Shown here: positions 11,803-24,355 of the stretch, piece after piece
Layout of the letters: every line of letters begins with the position of its first letter
Numbering within the stretch: position 1 is the first letter of the stretch
Assembly: GCA_026874595.1 (NCBI GenBank)
Contig: CM049316.1
Coordinates: 58,909,676-58,973,675 of the forward strand
From: Sipunculus nudus
Lineage: Eukaryota; Annelida; Sipuncula; Golfingiida; Sipunculidae
Direction: 5' to 3'
Length of the DNA: 64,000 bases
Notes under the pieces: generated by a model
The model's database searches: none
Seen by the model: the letters and a program-made list of their open reading frames with translations, nothing else
Told to the model about the DNA's origin: nothing
Made by a program: the position numbers and the translations under genes

Positions 11803-12087
11803 GGCAGCAAGTCAGATAAGCCAGAGCTTTGCTAATGACGTTTGCAACAAGTGACCTTTCAACCTCCGCGTAAATGCAACCTACCACCTAAGGTCACATG
11901 TTTTTCCTTTGTCAACACTGCTGTGTTTACAAACATGTTCTTGATAAACAAATTCATATATTCTTCACCAAGGCCTTATAAGGACTTTTCTCAACCAAAA
12001 TTACCTTTAGACTATTTATATATACACATAGGAAGCCAGAAATCACATAAATTCTTTTTCAAAAGGTAGGTGAATGGGCACCTTTAA
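11803..12087 (-). mobile_element. Dispersed MITE-like repeat, copy 1 (minus orientation)
   Basis: Its reverse complement aligns with 39029-39298 and 41274-41562. Shared landmarks in order are TTATGTGATTTCTGG, GAGAAAAGTCCTTATAA, a TTGACAAA block, then GGAGGTTGAAAGGTCACTTG and GTTGCAAA. The outer end reads TTAAAGGTGCCCATTCACC in that orientation. It has no coding capacity; the frame at 11842-12069 is incidental. Confidence 0.75.
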
Positions 12088-12960
12088 TTTTTCAGGTTCA
12101 TAAAGCTCTGATGCAGGTAGACCAGAAATGAATGGCCTGTGATGACTGCTGGTAATATAAGCAGCAGGTTACGCGGAAAGTCTGTTACTGTATAAAGTAG
12201 GATTGTAAAACACCACAAAAGTAAGATGATCTGACAGAGAATGCCAAAACAGAGATCAAAACCGATGTAAACAAGGTGTGAGGACATCGCAAACAGTCAC
12301 TGGGCCCCCTGCAGGGCAGCAGGAACACCATCAGATCTAAGGCTACAGGCGGTAATGCAAATCTGAGGATCATTCCAAACTCGCTCTGTAAAACAAACAG
12401 CTAACCGCCCAAGTCTCTTTGAATCATCAAGAGATTTTGGAAGCATGGCGGGGTCCGAGGCCCCTGGAGGACGTGAAAGGAGGCGGACCCATCCGTATTC
12501 CGCTACAGTGGTAGACCGTCTACCGTTATCCTTTGGAGGGCATGGCTTGGGCTTGTGCTCCTCTCGGGAGGGCTGTTGGCCCTTTGGTATGATTTTTGAT
12601 AGAAGGTTGCTATGGTGACAAACCCAATCTGTGGCATGGGGATGGGGTGGAATGCGGTGTCTTTGACTGGCTGATCAGTGACATGACAGACGGGCTTCCA
12701 GACACGAGGTACAGACCCACCTGTAACTCTTAAGTCTGACTGTGGTTCAGTAATGTCACCAGAAACGGGCTTTGTTGATCACTGATTAACAGCCTGCTGG
12801 GCCGTGCTGGGGCTACAAATGTAACGCAGCCAACAGGTTAAACGGGGTTGATATGGCCACTTTAAAGCAGTCATTAGCTTGATGTCTCCCAGTCAGGTTA
12901 TTAATCGTTACGGTATCCCATGAGGCTCAAATGTCTCCATCTCATGTTTCTCAACTAGTT
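12088..12960. other. Complex GC-richer island, candidate regulatory element or distal exon
   Basis: This is one of the most GC-rich stretches outside the coding exon. On the + strand an ATG in good context (AGCATGG, 12445) opens a 57-codon frame to 12618. A possible donor, G|GTATGA after 12586, would be in phase with the ataxin-1 exon at 28041. That link is speculative; a conserved non-coding element is at least as likely. Confidence 0.3.
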
Positions 12961-14290
12961 GTGTAGTAATACAGACACTGCTGTGTCTGCACCTGAACTT
13001 AAGATGTTCTCTCCCTCTGAGAACTTTAATTAAGGTAAAACTTAAGAGTTTATAGCATCTTCTGCCTTATATGGCTTCAAAGCAGTGATGCCTTTTTTAC
13101 CTAGACTTACACGTGATTATGAAAATCTACTAAAAATACTTTAAAATTTGGCATTGCATGATTGTCTCCCAAAAAGCTGAATAAGGGACACACATGAACC
13201 AGTGCCACCCCAGTCCCCCCACACATACTTCTGATTGATGTCCCTTTCCAAGAAAACTAAATTCAGGGTGTGTGTTCTCAAGGCAACTTAATTTACACTA
13301 TATGTGTGTTAATGGAGATTAACTGTCTTAGACTTTTAATAATTTAAATGTTACCAAAACTACCTGTCTGCACCTGTAGACAATGCTAATAGGAACTATA
13401 GAAAACTATAGATATCACCCCTGACCGACTGTCCCCACTACCAGACTGTGTTACTAGTTAGTCAGACTGTACTACAGTACTTAGTTTCTAAATATGACCT
13501 GATAATTGAAATGGGCTAATAAGTATATATGTATATACAAAGACAGAAGGCATAAAATGATGCAAAGTTTAAGCACTTTTCAAATATAATTGTAATGCAG
13601 TGGTAAAAAATGGCAACAAATTGCTGAATACCATGTCAGAAAACATGTTTAATGTAAGGTCAGGTTATGCATTATATCATGCAGAATGTGACATTATTGC
13701 AAATATTGTTTGTCCCGTCTGTATCTGAAGGACGGGGGGGGGGGGGGTGTTTTATTTGAACATTAAATTATTCTAATTTTCATATAATTTACTTTCTGTA
13801 CCATAGAAAATGCATGGGGTTCTGGTGTTCTTCCATTATACTTACATTTTAAGTTAAAAATCTGTATGTGTTACTGATTGTTACTTAATTTATTAAATTA
13901 AGTCATTTTGATTTAAACAATTAAGTATGCTTTATGCACTGTTAGGAAGCATTTTGTACTGTTTCTACACCAGTTGAGAGAATATGTATTTGTGTACACT
14001 AGCAGACTGTACATTTCTGGCCTTACATGCTGCAAACACTTGCTGCAGGCCTGGACAGTATGCATCAAACAGCACTGAACCAGCAGACTTTACAGATTGT
14101 TTCTGCATTACCAGATCATGGCTATCTTACTTAACAACAAGTGGCTGGTCGACATAGTTGACAGGCACAGCTGAATCACTACTTAACTTTTTTCCTAGAG
14201 AGCTTTCCATGCATCTACGGGAATCTTCTTTAAGGTATAAAGGATATTAAGGGATAAGTACTGCTGTAGAGCATAACAGATGTTTTAGTC
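12961..14290. other. AT-rich sequence with a G14 run
   Basis: No gene is seen. An uninterrupted G14 tract occupies 13734-13747. Confidence 0.45.
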
Positions 14291-14925
14291 GACGAACATT
14301 GTGATATAAGTGGGGCAAACTTTTTTTCCGTGATTCCAAAACTGCTGACGTCAAGTGCGGGGCTTATTTGACATATGTTCCCGGGATGGATGTGTAAGAC
14401 CTGAGTTCATTATCGAGAATCAGCGGGACTAGTATTTCACTCATCACAATGCACAACCATTATGCCAAGACAATATGATTGCCGGGCATATACAAGGTCT
14501 CTTTTAGAGAGGAAATGCATCGTTTGTGAAACTACCGGAGAGATTTGGTGGCAGCACAAAGAATGGCCCGAAGATGGGGCTCATATCCACTTATTTAGCT
14601 TTTATCAAGACGAAAGGGATGTATGTTGCGTGACCTGCTATGTTCAATGATGTCTTGTCAGCAGAAAAGAGTTGGCTGGGTCTTGGTTACGGCTTTTCAT
14701 TGCTGCATCTGAACTGCAGAATATGCCATTCTTTGTCCGTTAACATTTGAGATCCGGTACTGATTGGGAACTTGAAAGGTGATGATATCCGTTAGGGCTC
14801 TTTGTAAAGCCACCCCGTGCCCCTGTCACCCACTTTTCAATAGCCGATCAAGTTCACTTTATGCCATAATGGAGGACACGGTCTTAGGTTTTGGCAGGTG
14901 ATTCACAAGTACTTTACATCTTGAA
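14291..14925. other. Complex non-repetitive island, candidate regulatory element
   Basis: Contains a 62-codon + frame (14462-14650) with CIVC and CCVTC cysteine pairs that superficially recall a zinc ribbon. Splice signals and coding-like neighbours are lacking, so I favour conserved non-coding sequence. Confidence 0.3.
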
Positions 14926-15847
14926 ATGCTATCCCTAACTGTCCACGATTACCTTGCTGACATTTTCTATGCTAGGTCCAATTAAGGCCAAATTGAGAGT
15001 TATATTCAGTTTAATGTAAGGTATATTATCACCTACATTAGGCATGCTGACAAAGCTGGGGACACCAGAAGGTCACATTTCACTAGCTTGTGCCATATGG
15101 AGAGTTGAGTGCAAAATTTTTAACGTTGAAGATCAGGGTATGTGTATTACTGGGTGTTACTTTTGAGGCTGAGCAAATGTAAGGAGCTGAAGTGTTGTAA
15201 GTATTGGTAATTGTTGAAATAAAGCAACGTGTGAGAGCCTGCACCACAGGAAAAGCTTAATTGACTTTCAGTAGAATGCATACTTTTTCCATGGCAAGAA
15301 AAGCTCACTGGATTGCCAGTATATTTGGATCTGCACAAAAAATTAATCAGCTGTTACCTGACCTATGTCCAACTCATCAAAAAAACTTTCTTGGAAATCG
15401 GTTGTGTATTTTTTTTGCCTAATCCTGCAAACAATCAAAACAACAAAAACAGGTAAAAACATAACCTCCTTTGTGAAGGTAAAAATGTTAAGTACAGTTG
15501 AAGACTGTATAAACACTCAAATTCAGACTGTAAAACATCTTCTTTTTTTCTCAGGAATTCTGCAGTTTGGGGATATATAAGATATTTTCTCAGTCTTTAT
15601 GTGTGGCCCTGTTGCAGCAGAAACAAATATGGTGACTATATGTTTTAATTTGTGCTGGATGTGGTTTATATAGTACATAGCCATGTTTCATATAATGTAT
15701 ATACAGAACCATCAGCTGACGTTAACATCCTCAGTATATTATACTGAGATGGAGATGATGGCAGTTATGGAGATATAATGGTCAGGCCTCAGTGCCATAA
15801 AAAATGTGTGTATTCCTATAGTATTTATGTTATTTCTCCCTCTGTAT
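14926..15847. other. AT-rich sequence, no gene seen
   Basis: Short overlapping frames on both strands (15147-15338 -, 15365-15580 +) show no family resemblance. Confidence 0.45.
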
Positions 15848-15863
15848 ACACACACACACACAC

Positions 15864-15932
<69 letters not shown>

Positions 15933-15947
15933 CACACACACACACAT
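15848..15947. repeat. (CA)n-(TA)n-(CA)n compound microsatellite
   Basis: CA repeats at 15848-15864, an AT run of about 60 bp (15866-15927), then CA repeats at 15931-15946. A purine-rich GA/GGGA tract follows to about 16010. Confidence 0.97.
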
Positions 15948-16945
15948 ATATAATCAGAGAGAGAAGAGAGAGAGTGGCATGGGACTGGGTGGGAGGGGGA
16001 GGGGGAGGCAGACAGACAGCTAAGAGAAAATGATTATGAGAACTGTATTATATTGTACTATATAATATTCCAGCATATTACTTATGGATTAAACAGTATA
16101 TCATGATTTGCACATTATGTTGTACTTGTGGAGTTGTCTATATAAAGAGGGGGGGGGGGTCTGTAAGAACAGAATCCAAGGTTGATTAACCATGACCTAG
16201 CTATATATGTGTTGATGTCATACATTTTAGTGTCCTTTGTATTATCTGATACAGACATTATACAATAATATTGATATTCAAGAATGAGAAAAAAAACATG
16301 ATAAACTGATCGTAAAGTGTATGTTTATATTAAGCTCCCTGGCAGCTGATAAAACAGAGATATGTGTACATTGTACAATATGATAATTACAACAGAATAT
16401 ATACTCAGAGAATCTATTCCAAGAAAAGATCCCTAGTTGTTCATTTACATTCCAGTCCCTTATAGGAGTCAGGCAGCATGTTGTTGTATCATTTCTCAGC
16501 TGTCTCCGAGTGTTGATTTTGAGTTTATGACCTGTTTTTATTTGTGTCCGGAGACCCTTGGATTAACTTGGTATGCCTCTCAAAGTCACATCTTCGATCA
16601 GTGCAGCTGTCTTTGTCTTTTGTCTGTGCCATCTTGGAGTATGGTTCAAACACTTATCCAAAGTCAAACTAGTTTTATCACAATGACTAAAATATTATCT
16701 TTGTAATATTACTCCTTTTCTCTTGAATTAGTTAATAATTTTTTGCTTAATTTAAATATGAAAATTGAGATATTTATTTATTTAGTCTGGAATATTTTTT
16801 TTAATATGTAACGGTAATAAAATTGAATATTTTGAAGATCTTATAAATTTGAGACTCTTGGGGAACCAAGTCATAGGTGCACATATCTAAATTTAATATT
16901 TAAATTAATCAGGCTGATATGCTGACTTAATCTGTGTTTAAAACA
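15948..16945. other. AT-rich sequence, no gene seen
   Basis: Contains a purine-rich tract (15956-16010) and a short G run near 16149. The 89-codon frame at 16437-16706 has no recognisable domain. Confidence 0.45.
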
Positions 16946-18865
16946 TTTTTAGCTCAGCTGACTATAAGTCATCTGAGCTATAGTCGTGGTCCATTGTCCG
17001 TCGTCCGTCCGTCTGTCCGTCCGTCCGTCCGTCCGTCCGTAGATGTGGCACGTTTTGAAACCGTAAGACCTAGGAATCCAAAATTCAGCATAATGTTAGA
17101 TGTCCCCAAGATCTCCTACCAAGCCGAAAACTGGGTCTTTGCGACTTCGTTCCTTTGAGAAATTTAGGAAAAACCTCAATTTTTCATTAAAATCCTATTT
17201 TCACACTGCAGGACTGCCTAATATCAAAACCACTCATCTGTTTTTCCTCATATTTACCATAAATATTCTTCTATATAGTTCCTATGTACATGCTAGAAAT
17301 TAAGTCTGTTAAGTATAAATTCTTTAAGTTATGGGCCCAAACATAATGGACTTTGTGAAAAATCAGGAAAAATATTTACTCACTTAACATGAAAAATTTT
17401 GAAACTAGAGTCTGTTTTCCCAAGTATATAACTATGTTTAATTAAGATTCAATTGTTTACCCAAAATTAGATCTGAATTTTGTAAATTTTTTAAGTAATT
17501 AGCATAAAAATAAAATCAGTACCTTAAATTTTGCCCAACTTTGACCATGGCACGTTTTTTTCCTGTAAGTACCATTGATTTAATTTTCACAGCATGTAAA
17601 CATAAATATTTAATTTGTTCAAATCTGAAATTTGGAAGTAAAAGCTTGAAAATTAAGCTAGTTATTGATTTTTTTCTTGAGGCTCTATTGTAGTCATTTG
17701 CTTTGTTTACAGATTACAGATGCAGGGTCCCACTTCAGGTCACTGGAATTCAGCTATGCCAGGGTTTCTGATTTGTTACAGTCACTGGGGGAGATCCCCT
17801 ACTGTGACAGGTGTACAGTTATTCTCATATCACCACCCCAATGACCCCCCCCCCCCCCCCCCCCCCCGCAAACCCAACCCTCCAAGTGTTATGCAGTATT
17901 GTTATTGTTTTCACTGTATCTCCTTAATTGTAATGCTGTTTCCACTCTGATATGCAAAACCTTTCCTTGAAAAAGTAATTCAAGGTGTAATCCAGAAGAT
18001 GCAATGTTGTGTAATGTAGCATTTTAAAGAAATCATTTTTCTTTTAAATGATTTTACCATTCATAATGGAACCCATCAGTATGCTTAAATTATGATAAAA
18101 TATGAAGCACATTAAGGATAAATAAAGACACAATTAAAAATTGTGAAATCTAAATCAAGTATTTTTTTTAGATATTTATTGTTTTGCAGATTTAAAAGAT
18201 ATATTTTTGTGGTAAAAAATAAATAAACATTTGTATGCATGATGTGGTGTTATCTGACAAGATTGAGATTTATGATGATGCAATTGAGAATTATGAATCA
18301 ACTTTTATATTCAGATATATATGTTATATTGAAAATGTATAGAAATATAAACTTAAATTTAAAAAAATTGATGTGATAAAAAAATGAGGATTTATTACAA
18401 ACAGTTGTTCATTATTTTCCGGCATCAGCAGAATTTGAGATCAGGCTTTGTTTGCCATGTTTTATGTTGTTAATTAGTTATTTTTCAACTGTATACATTT
18501 CATAAAAAAAAAAACATATTTAATAATATATATTATACAAAAAAAAGATTCGATTGAACAAATGTGTAAACTACTGAAATGTCAACAGTTAATCGAAAAG
18601 CCAACTAATGATCATGGTAATTGTACAGATCATTTGTTCACAAACTGCTCACATGCTTCAGTTTCAACATTAGGAAACACATGGTCAGGTCACAAAATAT
18701 TATTTGCAACAATTTCTTGCTCATCAATACAAACCAATCATATAAACCAACCATGGCCTTTATTACCTCTTCCTCTTACACTTTATCTCCATTTGATATT
18801 ATTTTAGATTTTTACCTTCAAGGTTAACGTCAGCTGAGCACAGTGACCCATAGGTCCCTTGTTTT
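16946..18865 (+). mobile_element. Dispersed transposon-like element, copy A (about 1.9 kb)
   Basis: The left end TTTTTAGCTCAGCTGACTAT is followed by an internal palindrome (TAGCTCAG / CTGAGCTA) and a CCGT microsatellite (about 16996-17040). The next several hundred bases match copy B (35091 on) almost base for base. The right end, CAGCTGAGC then GACCCATAGGTCCCTTGTTTT (18831-18865), is also shared with copy B. The GCTCAGCTG core is inverted between the two ends. The right end carries a small GACC/GGTC hairpin just before CCTTGTTTT. A C23 run lies at 17845-17867. Most of the interior is non-coding, with one endonuclease-like remnant near the right end. The family was not identified; a Helitron/Helentron-like or other non-autonomous DNA element is possible. 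Confidence 0.7.
18547..18717 (+). pseudogene. Remnant resembling a retroelement/Helentron endonuclease-like domain
   Basis: The frame reads QQLIEKPTN, then CTDHLFTN, then NTWSGHKILFATI. This order (QLI..PT, then DH.FTN, then a WSDHK-like motif) recalls the C-terminal half of exonuclease-endonuclease-phosphatase domains carried by LINEs and Helentrons. The expected Asp of the SDH motif appears as Gly (WSGHK). The frame is only about 57 codons, has no RT or helicase nearby, and ends at unrelated sequence. It lies inside mobile element copy A and hints at what its autonomous ancestor encoded. This was recognised by eye only. Confidence 0.45.
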
Positions 18866-19560
18866 GAAAGGTTTGGTTCAGAATAATCATATTGATAGTA
18901 CAACTAAAGTTTAAAGGAACATTAATTTGTGGATAAAGTGAAGGGTAAATTTTATTTTATTTGTGAATTGTAAAGTTAGATTCTATTCCAGGCATCATTA
19001 ATTGCATAGATTGAATATATTTTAATTTATCAAGCAAATCATATACATTTAGGGGATACCTAGCCATGTCTTAAGAAATAGTGTGAAGGGGTCATTTAGT
19101 TTTTACCTTCTTATTCAGTAAACAGTGCCACCTATTGGCAAATTTTGAAAACTTTTTTTTAGAAAAATACTTTTCCATCATAACACATATCAATTAGAAC
19201 TAGGCATTTTTTTTTCATGATAATCTTTGCAGATATACATACACAACACACACACAGGAATATTCCCCACAATAACACTTATATTGACAAAAATTCTAAA
19301 CACTTTAAGTAATAATAATTACTTATTTTTCAGTAGTAAAAAGAATATTCTTGTTCTAGTGCTTTCCTGGGCAGGTGGGATAAAAATAAATAACATGAGG
19401 GGGCTGGCCATTTAGAGAACATACTCCCTTTAAGTGCAAAACGGCCTAAGTTTAAGTGATGTTGACAGAGAGATGGAGTGATCCTGAATGTGGTCAAACA
19501 GCACATTATGTGAGAATGAGAGAAACTCAACAGTCGCCAAGAGAGGGAGCGACTACAGAT
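18866..19560. other. AT-rich sequence, no gene seen
   Basis: One CTCF-core-like site AGTGCCACCTATTGG is at 19124-19138. Nothing else was recognised. Confidence 0.45.
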
Positions 19561-19900
19561 CTGGGTTGAGTAACCCACTACACCAGTGCTCGTGGGCTGT
19601 ATAAGCCACGTTCATGTTCCCTGCACAGCACATCTGTTTGTTTTTTTAGTACATGTGTGGTAATCGCCACCAATCATCAGAAGCCACAATTCAACCGCCC
19701 CAAAAATAACGGGCCGCAAAACTGAAGACCATGGCACTAATGAAGCTACCTTTGTTTTCCGTGCCAAAATACTCCGCACATAACAATCAGCAATTGCCGC
19801 AGTGGAAAAGTGCCAGATATATTGTTTACACTCAACTTCGTCATTATATTATTCACACTGGTTCTTCCTTGTGATAGCTGTCTCTACGGTATTTATAATA
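19561..19900. other. Complex non-repetitive island, candidate regulatory element
   Basis: Balanced composition, no repeat, no credible reading frame. Confidence 0.3.
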
Positions 19901-20494
19901 CTTTTATTTCCTTCACATCATAACCAGTCTGTGTAAACTAACCAAATTATATGCCACCGGCAATTTTATATTTTTTTTTATTTGCCAGATTTTTTATGTA
20001 GCACACACTATTTTTATGTTGCACACACCGGATAGAATCTTGTATTACTTTGGGACAAGTACACTAGCCAAGTTTCCATCATCTCACACATGTATTCTGA
20101 CAAATTTTGATGTACAAAGCAGTGCAAGTTTTGGCAGACTGGCAAGATACCTAATAGATGAGTTCTGAGGTATGCAATATACCACTATCATGCTGAGTAC
20201 TCAACTGGTATATTAATTTCATTCATTTATTTGTAGACATTTTAAAGTTTCATATTATTTCATCAAATCCTTTGTTAATGTTTGTTAATTTATGGATGAT
20301 GTCACGCTGACTCATACTGAAGTTAAGCTGTCAGCATTTGTCACACACTGTATGTTTGTATTTCAAAACATATTATAATGTTAACATATATTTAAGGCAA
20401 TTAGGCCTATTAACTTTAACATATTAGGGTATTAATATAAAATTAATAGCCTTGGTACTTGTTTTACAAGCGAAAAACCAAATATTTCTTAGTT
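19901..20494. other. AT-rich sequence, no gene seen
   Basis: Nothing recognised. Confidence 0.45.
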
Positions 20495-21515
20495 CAGCCT
20501 TGAAATATCAGTAATATTGCAATATTACCTGAATCCAATATTAGAAATATTGTGATATTACCTGAAACCAATAAAGGTATAGTATTATGAAATTACCTGA
20601 ATCCATTAAAGGAAATATTGTGATATTACCCGAATTCAATATTAGTAATATTGTGATATTACTAGAATCCAATATTGGTACTATCGTGAGATTATCTTAA
20701 TCCAATATTGGAAATATTGTGAGATTACCTGAATCCAATAAAGGTACAGTATTGTGAAATTAACTGAATCAAATGTAGGTAGTATTGTGAAATTACCTGA
20801 ATCCAATATTAGTAATATTGAGATATTACCTGAATACGATATTGATAATATTGTAAAATACCTAAATCAAGTATTGTAAATATTGTGATATTACCTGAAT
20901 TCAGTATAGGTATAGTATTATGAAATTACCTGAATCCAATGTAGGTAGTATTGTAAAATCACCTGAATCCAGTATAAGTAATATTGTAATATTACCTGAA
21001 TCCAATATTGAAAATATTGTGATATTACTGAATCCAATATGGGTATAGTATTGTGAAATTACCTGAATCCAATATAGGTAGTATTATGAAATTATCTGAA
21101 TCCAATATTTTTTGGTAGTATTGTGAAATTACCTGAATCCAATAATGGCATAATATTGTGATATTACCTGAACCCAATATAGATAACATTGTGAAATTAC
21201 TTGAATCAAGTATAGGTAATATTGTGATATAACCTGAATCCAATATAGGTAGTATTGTGATATTACCTGAATCCAATAATGGTAATATTGTGAAAATACC
21301 TGAATACAATAATGGCATAATATTGTGATATTACCTGAACCCAATATAGGTAACATTGTGAAATTACTTGAATCCAATATAGGTAATATTGTGATATAAC
21401 CTGAATCCAATATTTGTAGTATTGTGATACTACCTGAATCCAATATAGGTAATATTTTAATATAACCTGAATCTAATATAGGTATGATATTGTGCAATTA
21501 CCCAAATCCAATTGC
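20495..21515. repeat. AT-rich tandem repeat of 33-38 bp (about 28 copies)
   Basis: The unit is ATTACCTGAATCCAATAT plus a variable AGGTAATATTGTGAT half. Successive CCTGAA motifs at 20528, 20561 and 20596, then CCGAA at 20629, give 33-35 bp spacing. Insertions such as GGTATAG or GGCATA lengthen some units. The order of units around 21140-21290 is repeated at 21310-21440, indicating a secondary block duplication. Minus-strand frames (21025-21318, 21129-21497) are repeat artefacts. Confidence 0.95.
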
Positions 21516-22237
21516 ATATCATGATGTATATGTTCAAGCTTATCACCCTACTCTGGAATATTATAATGAACATGTTGAATTTGGTAGTAGAAAGATATGT
21601 GTCACATGGGAGTTACATAAGATACTGAATTATACTTTTAACTGGGTGCCTGTTTTACTATCATCCATTTCTGTTTATTAGTGATGCAGTAGTTTAGGAT
21701 ACTGAACATGATTTTCTATTTACAAGCAGATTCACCTGTCCCAGTGTTGTGTTCGACGTAAATTAAGTTAATATATATGAAATATTAAAATTGCTCTTAA
21801 ATGGGTATAATGTTTAAGCTTGGCATATTTAAATATTCAGATGTTGCATCCTTGCAGAGATGTTTAAAAATTACAATAAATGATTAGAACTGGGATAGAT
21901 AATTAATTAATTATACTAATATTGACTTTATTTTATTTTATTCTCATGGTTTGGTGAACAGCCTATAGATGGCGCTGCTATATTAATAAAAAACATAAGA
22001 AGTGCCATGCTTGGGTTTTACTGTATTTCCATGAGTAATTTTATTGAATTTGAAAGTCTTATTACATTCTAAAATTTAAAGATCTGAAAAGGAAATTTGA
22101 TGAATTTTATTTTAAATTTTATTTTATTTTATCAAGACAGGGAAGGTTTCAGATTTTAACTGCAGCACTATATGTATTTATATACACAATAATTTTATAT
22201 AATCTGGATATAAGTCAAACATATATTCAAGTGTATA

Positions 22238-22238
<1 letters not shown>
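21516..22238. other. AT-rich sequence, no gene seen
   Basis: A CTCF-core-like AGATGGCGCTGCTA is at 21967-21980. No gene. Confidence 0.45.

Positions 22239-22281
<43 letters not shown>
22239..22281. repeat. (GT)n-(AT)n microsatellite
   Basis: A GT run is followed by about 30 bp of alternating AT. Confidence 0.95.
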
Positions 22282-22282
<1 letters not shown>

Positions 22283-22420
22283 TATCAGCAGTTATTTTGC
22301 TAAAGTGTTTGCATATCTGAAATATGGGGTTTTCACAATTTAAAGGTTTAGGCAAGGATTCATGTTGTAGGAATTTTTTAATTAAAATGACAATGGTAAT
22401 ATTGGAATCGTGCCAATAAT

Positions 22421-23330
22421 TTCAAGTGTTAAAGGCCCCGTGGCTCCATTCAGTTCTTATAAAACATTCATTTTATCATGCAATGATAATATAATGAAAA
22501 AGATGAGAAAAAAATTAGCACAATAGAAGGGATCAGTGGGGATCAGAGATGAATGACAGCTCGGTTGTTTATAAGGATCCCGGGAGCTGAATCCCTATTG
22601 TCAGATTGTTGGTTTACGAAGTCCAGTGAGTGTGTAGTGGAAGAGGGAGTGTTTTTTTATTATTCCACTATCAGACAGTGTAATAGCATCACCAGTAATG
22701 AATCTGTCATTTTTTTTGGACCAATCATCTGCCTGCTAAATGTGTGTTAAATTAGATGTTTAGCCCAGGGTTACGTCAGACGCTCCGTAATCATGTAATT
22801 GTTGCATGATAACTGCGGTGTGCTGTCGAGTGTAGACACAGCCTGGCAAGCTGAGTCCTTCCCTAAGCACAGTAGGCAACCAGGTACCTGGCATAGTACA
22901 ATATATAGTAGCCACGGAGCCAGACGATTCGCAGGCGACTTGCTCGTATCAACCACCTGAGCTGCCAGGCGTCATACTCCAGGCAGGGACAGGTTGTAGC
23001 TCATTGGAGGTAATCTTAGGACTCCAGCTAGTACTCTTTGTAACGGAGCAAAGTCTACCTGCCCCCAGCTCCCGATTGGTGGAGATTGGCACAAGTAAAG
23101 AAGGCTGTTTTTTGTGATCGTTATGACCTCTGACCTCTTGGGTGGGAGGCAGGGATAGTGATTTTCATTAGTGGGCTACCAGGGAGAACTTCAGAGGGCC
23201 CCTGGTAAGCAGTGTATTATGGTGGAGACGTAGCTTTAGGAATTTTGCAGACTTTTAAAACACAACCTTGGATAATTGTCTCGCAGTCTGAAGGCTGACA
23301 GTGTGGAGAAATAGGGGTATGTGACGCTCA
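22421..23330. other. Long complex non-repetitive island, candidate regulatory element cluster
   Basis: About 900 bp of balanced composition with no repeats. Includes TGACAGCT (22555), CCTATTGTCAGATTGTTG (Sox-like CTATTGT) and other motif-dense stretches. Short opposing frames (22553-22750 +, 22771-22956 -) are not convincing. Most likely conserved non-coding DNA. Confidence 0.35.
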
Positions 23331-24355
23331 GACATATACATACACTCACACAATCACACGCAGAACAGTTATATTCTTGATAAATGAAGAATTATAACTA
23401 TAATATATGCTGATTTTGACCAAATTTAATTATAGGACTTAATCAATTATCATATTATTATTTCAGTAAATAAGAATTCTCATAAATATTTTAAATCATA
23501 TTTGTGTGTATGTGTAGGTATATGATGTGTGTTAGGTCAGAGTTTTAGCACATATAACATTTAAATAATATTAAATTCTCTACATATTCTATATTACTAC
23601 CATTTTTCATCAGATAATTTTCTTTTCTTTATGGATGTCCATTTATTTTCATTATAAAAAGGTATATTGTTTTCTATTTCCATTAATATAAAAAAATATC
23701 TGAATTATATTAATATTAAAGTGTAGATTTATTAATTTAAGTAAATTTAATTGTATTAGGTTGAACTTGTCTTTTCAGTGAAGCTACACTAATGATTTAA
23801 ACCAATAAATCTGCTTGTAAAATGCAGTGTTTTTTAGTTCCTATTAATTACAACATTATAAATTTTGCATTTAAAATCTTCAAACTATTTAAAAAAATAT
23901 TTCATTGATGTTTTGTATAACATATATTGGAAATGGCATCAACACATTTGTTTATGAGATATTTATTAATTACATGCTGGCATCTTGATGTTGTGCTCTG
24001 CATAGTGCGTTAATAATTAGCTGTCACTCACATCACATAGTAATTAGTAGTGATTCTCAACTGATTTATTAAACACCTATATTAAAAGACTGGTTATAAA
24101 CTGTTCAGACATTGATAGTTATGGAAGAAGGCTCTGCTATGCCTATGTTAAAGATAATACTTTTATCAGTAATAATAATAATAGTAGTAATAATAATAAT
24201 AATAATAGAGCCTATAATAAGTTGTATGATTCAGTTAGTTTACCATCCTTGTAATTAAAGACAGTATTTTAATTTAAAATAAATTTCCTAGTAAATTTAA
24301 CATGAGGTTTGAGGTTCAGCCATTCACAGACAATAGTCTATTAAGATAATAGTTG
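23331..24355. other. AT-rich sequence with a TAA microsatellite
   Basis: (AAT)n at about 24170-24207. No gene seen. Confidence 0.5.

Noticed and set aside
14462-14650. Possible zinc-ribbon micro-protein (CIVC ... CCVTC)
   Set aside because: Only four to five cysteines in a 62-codon frame without splice or transcript signals; the island looks non-coding.
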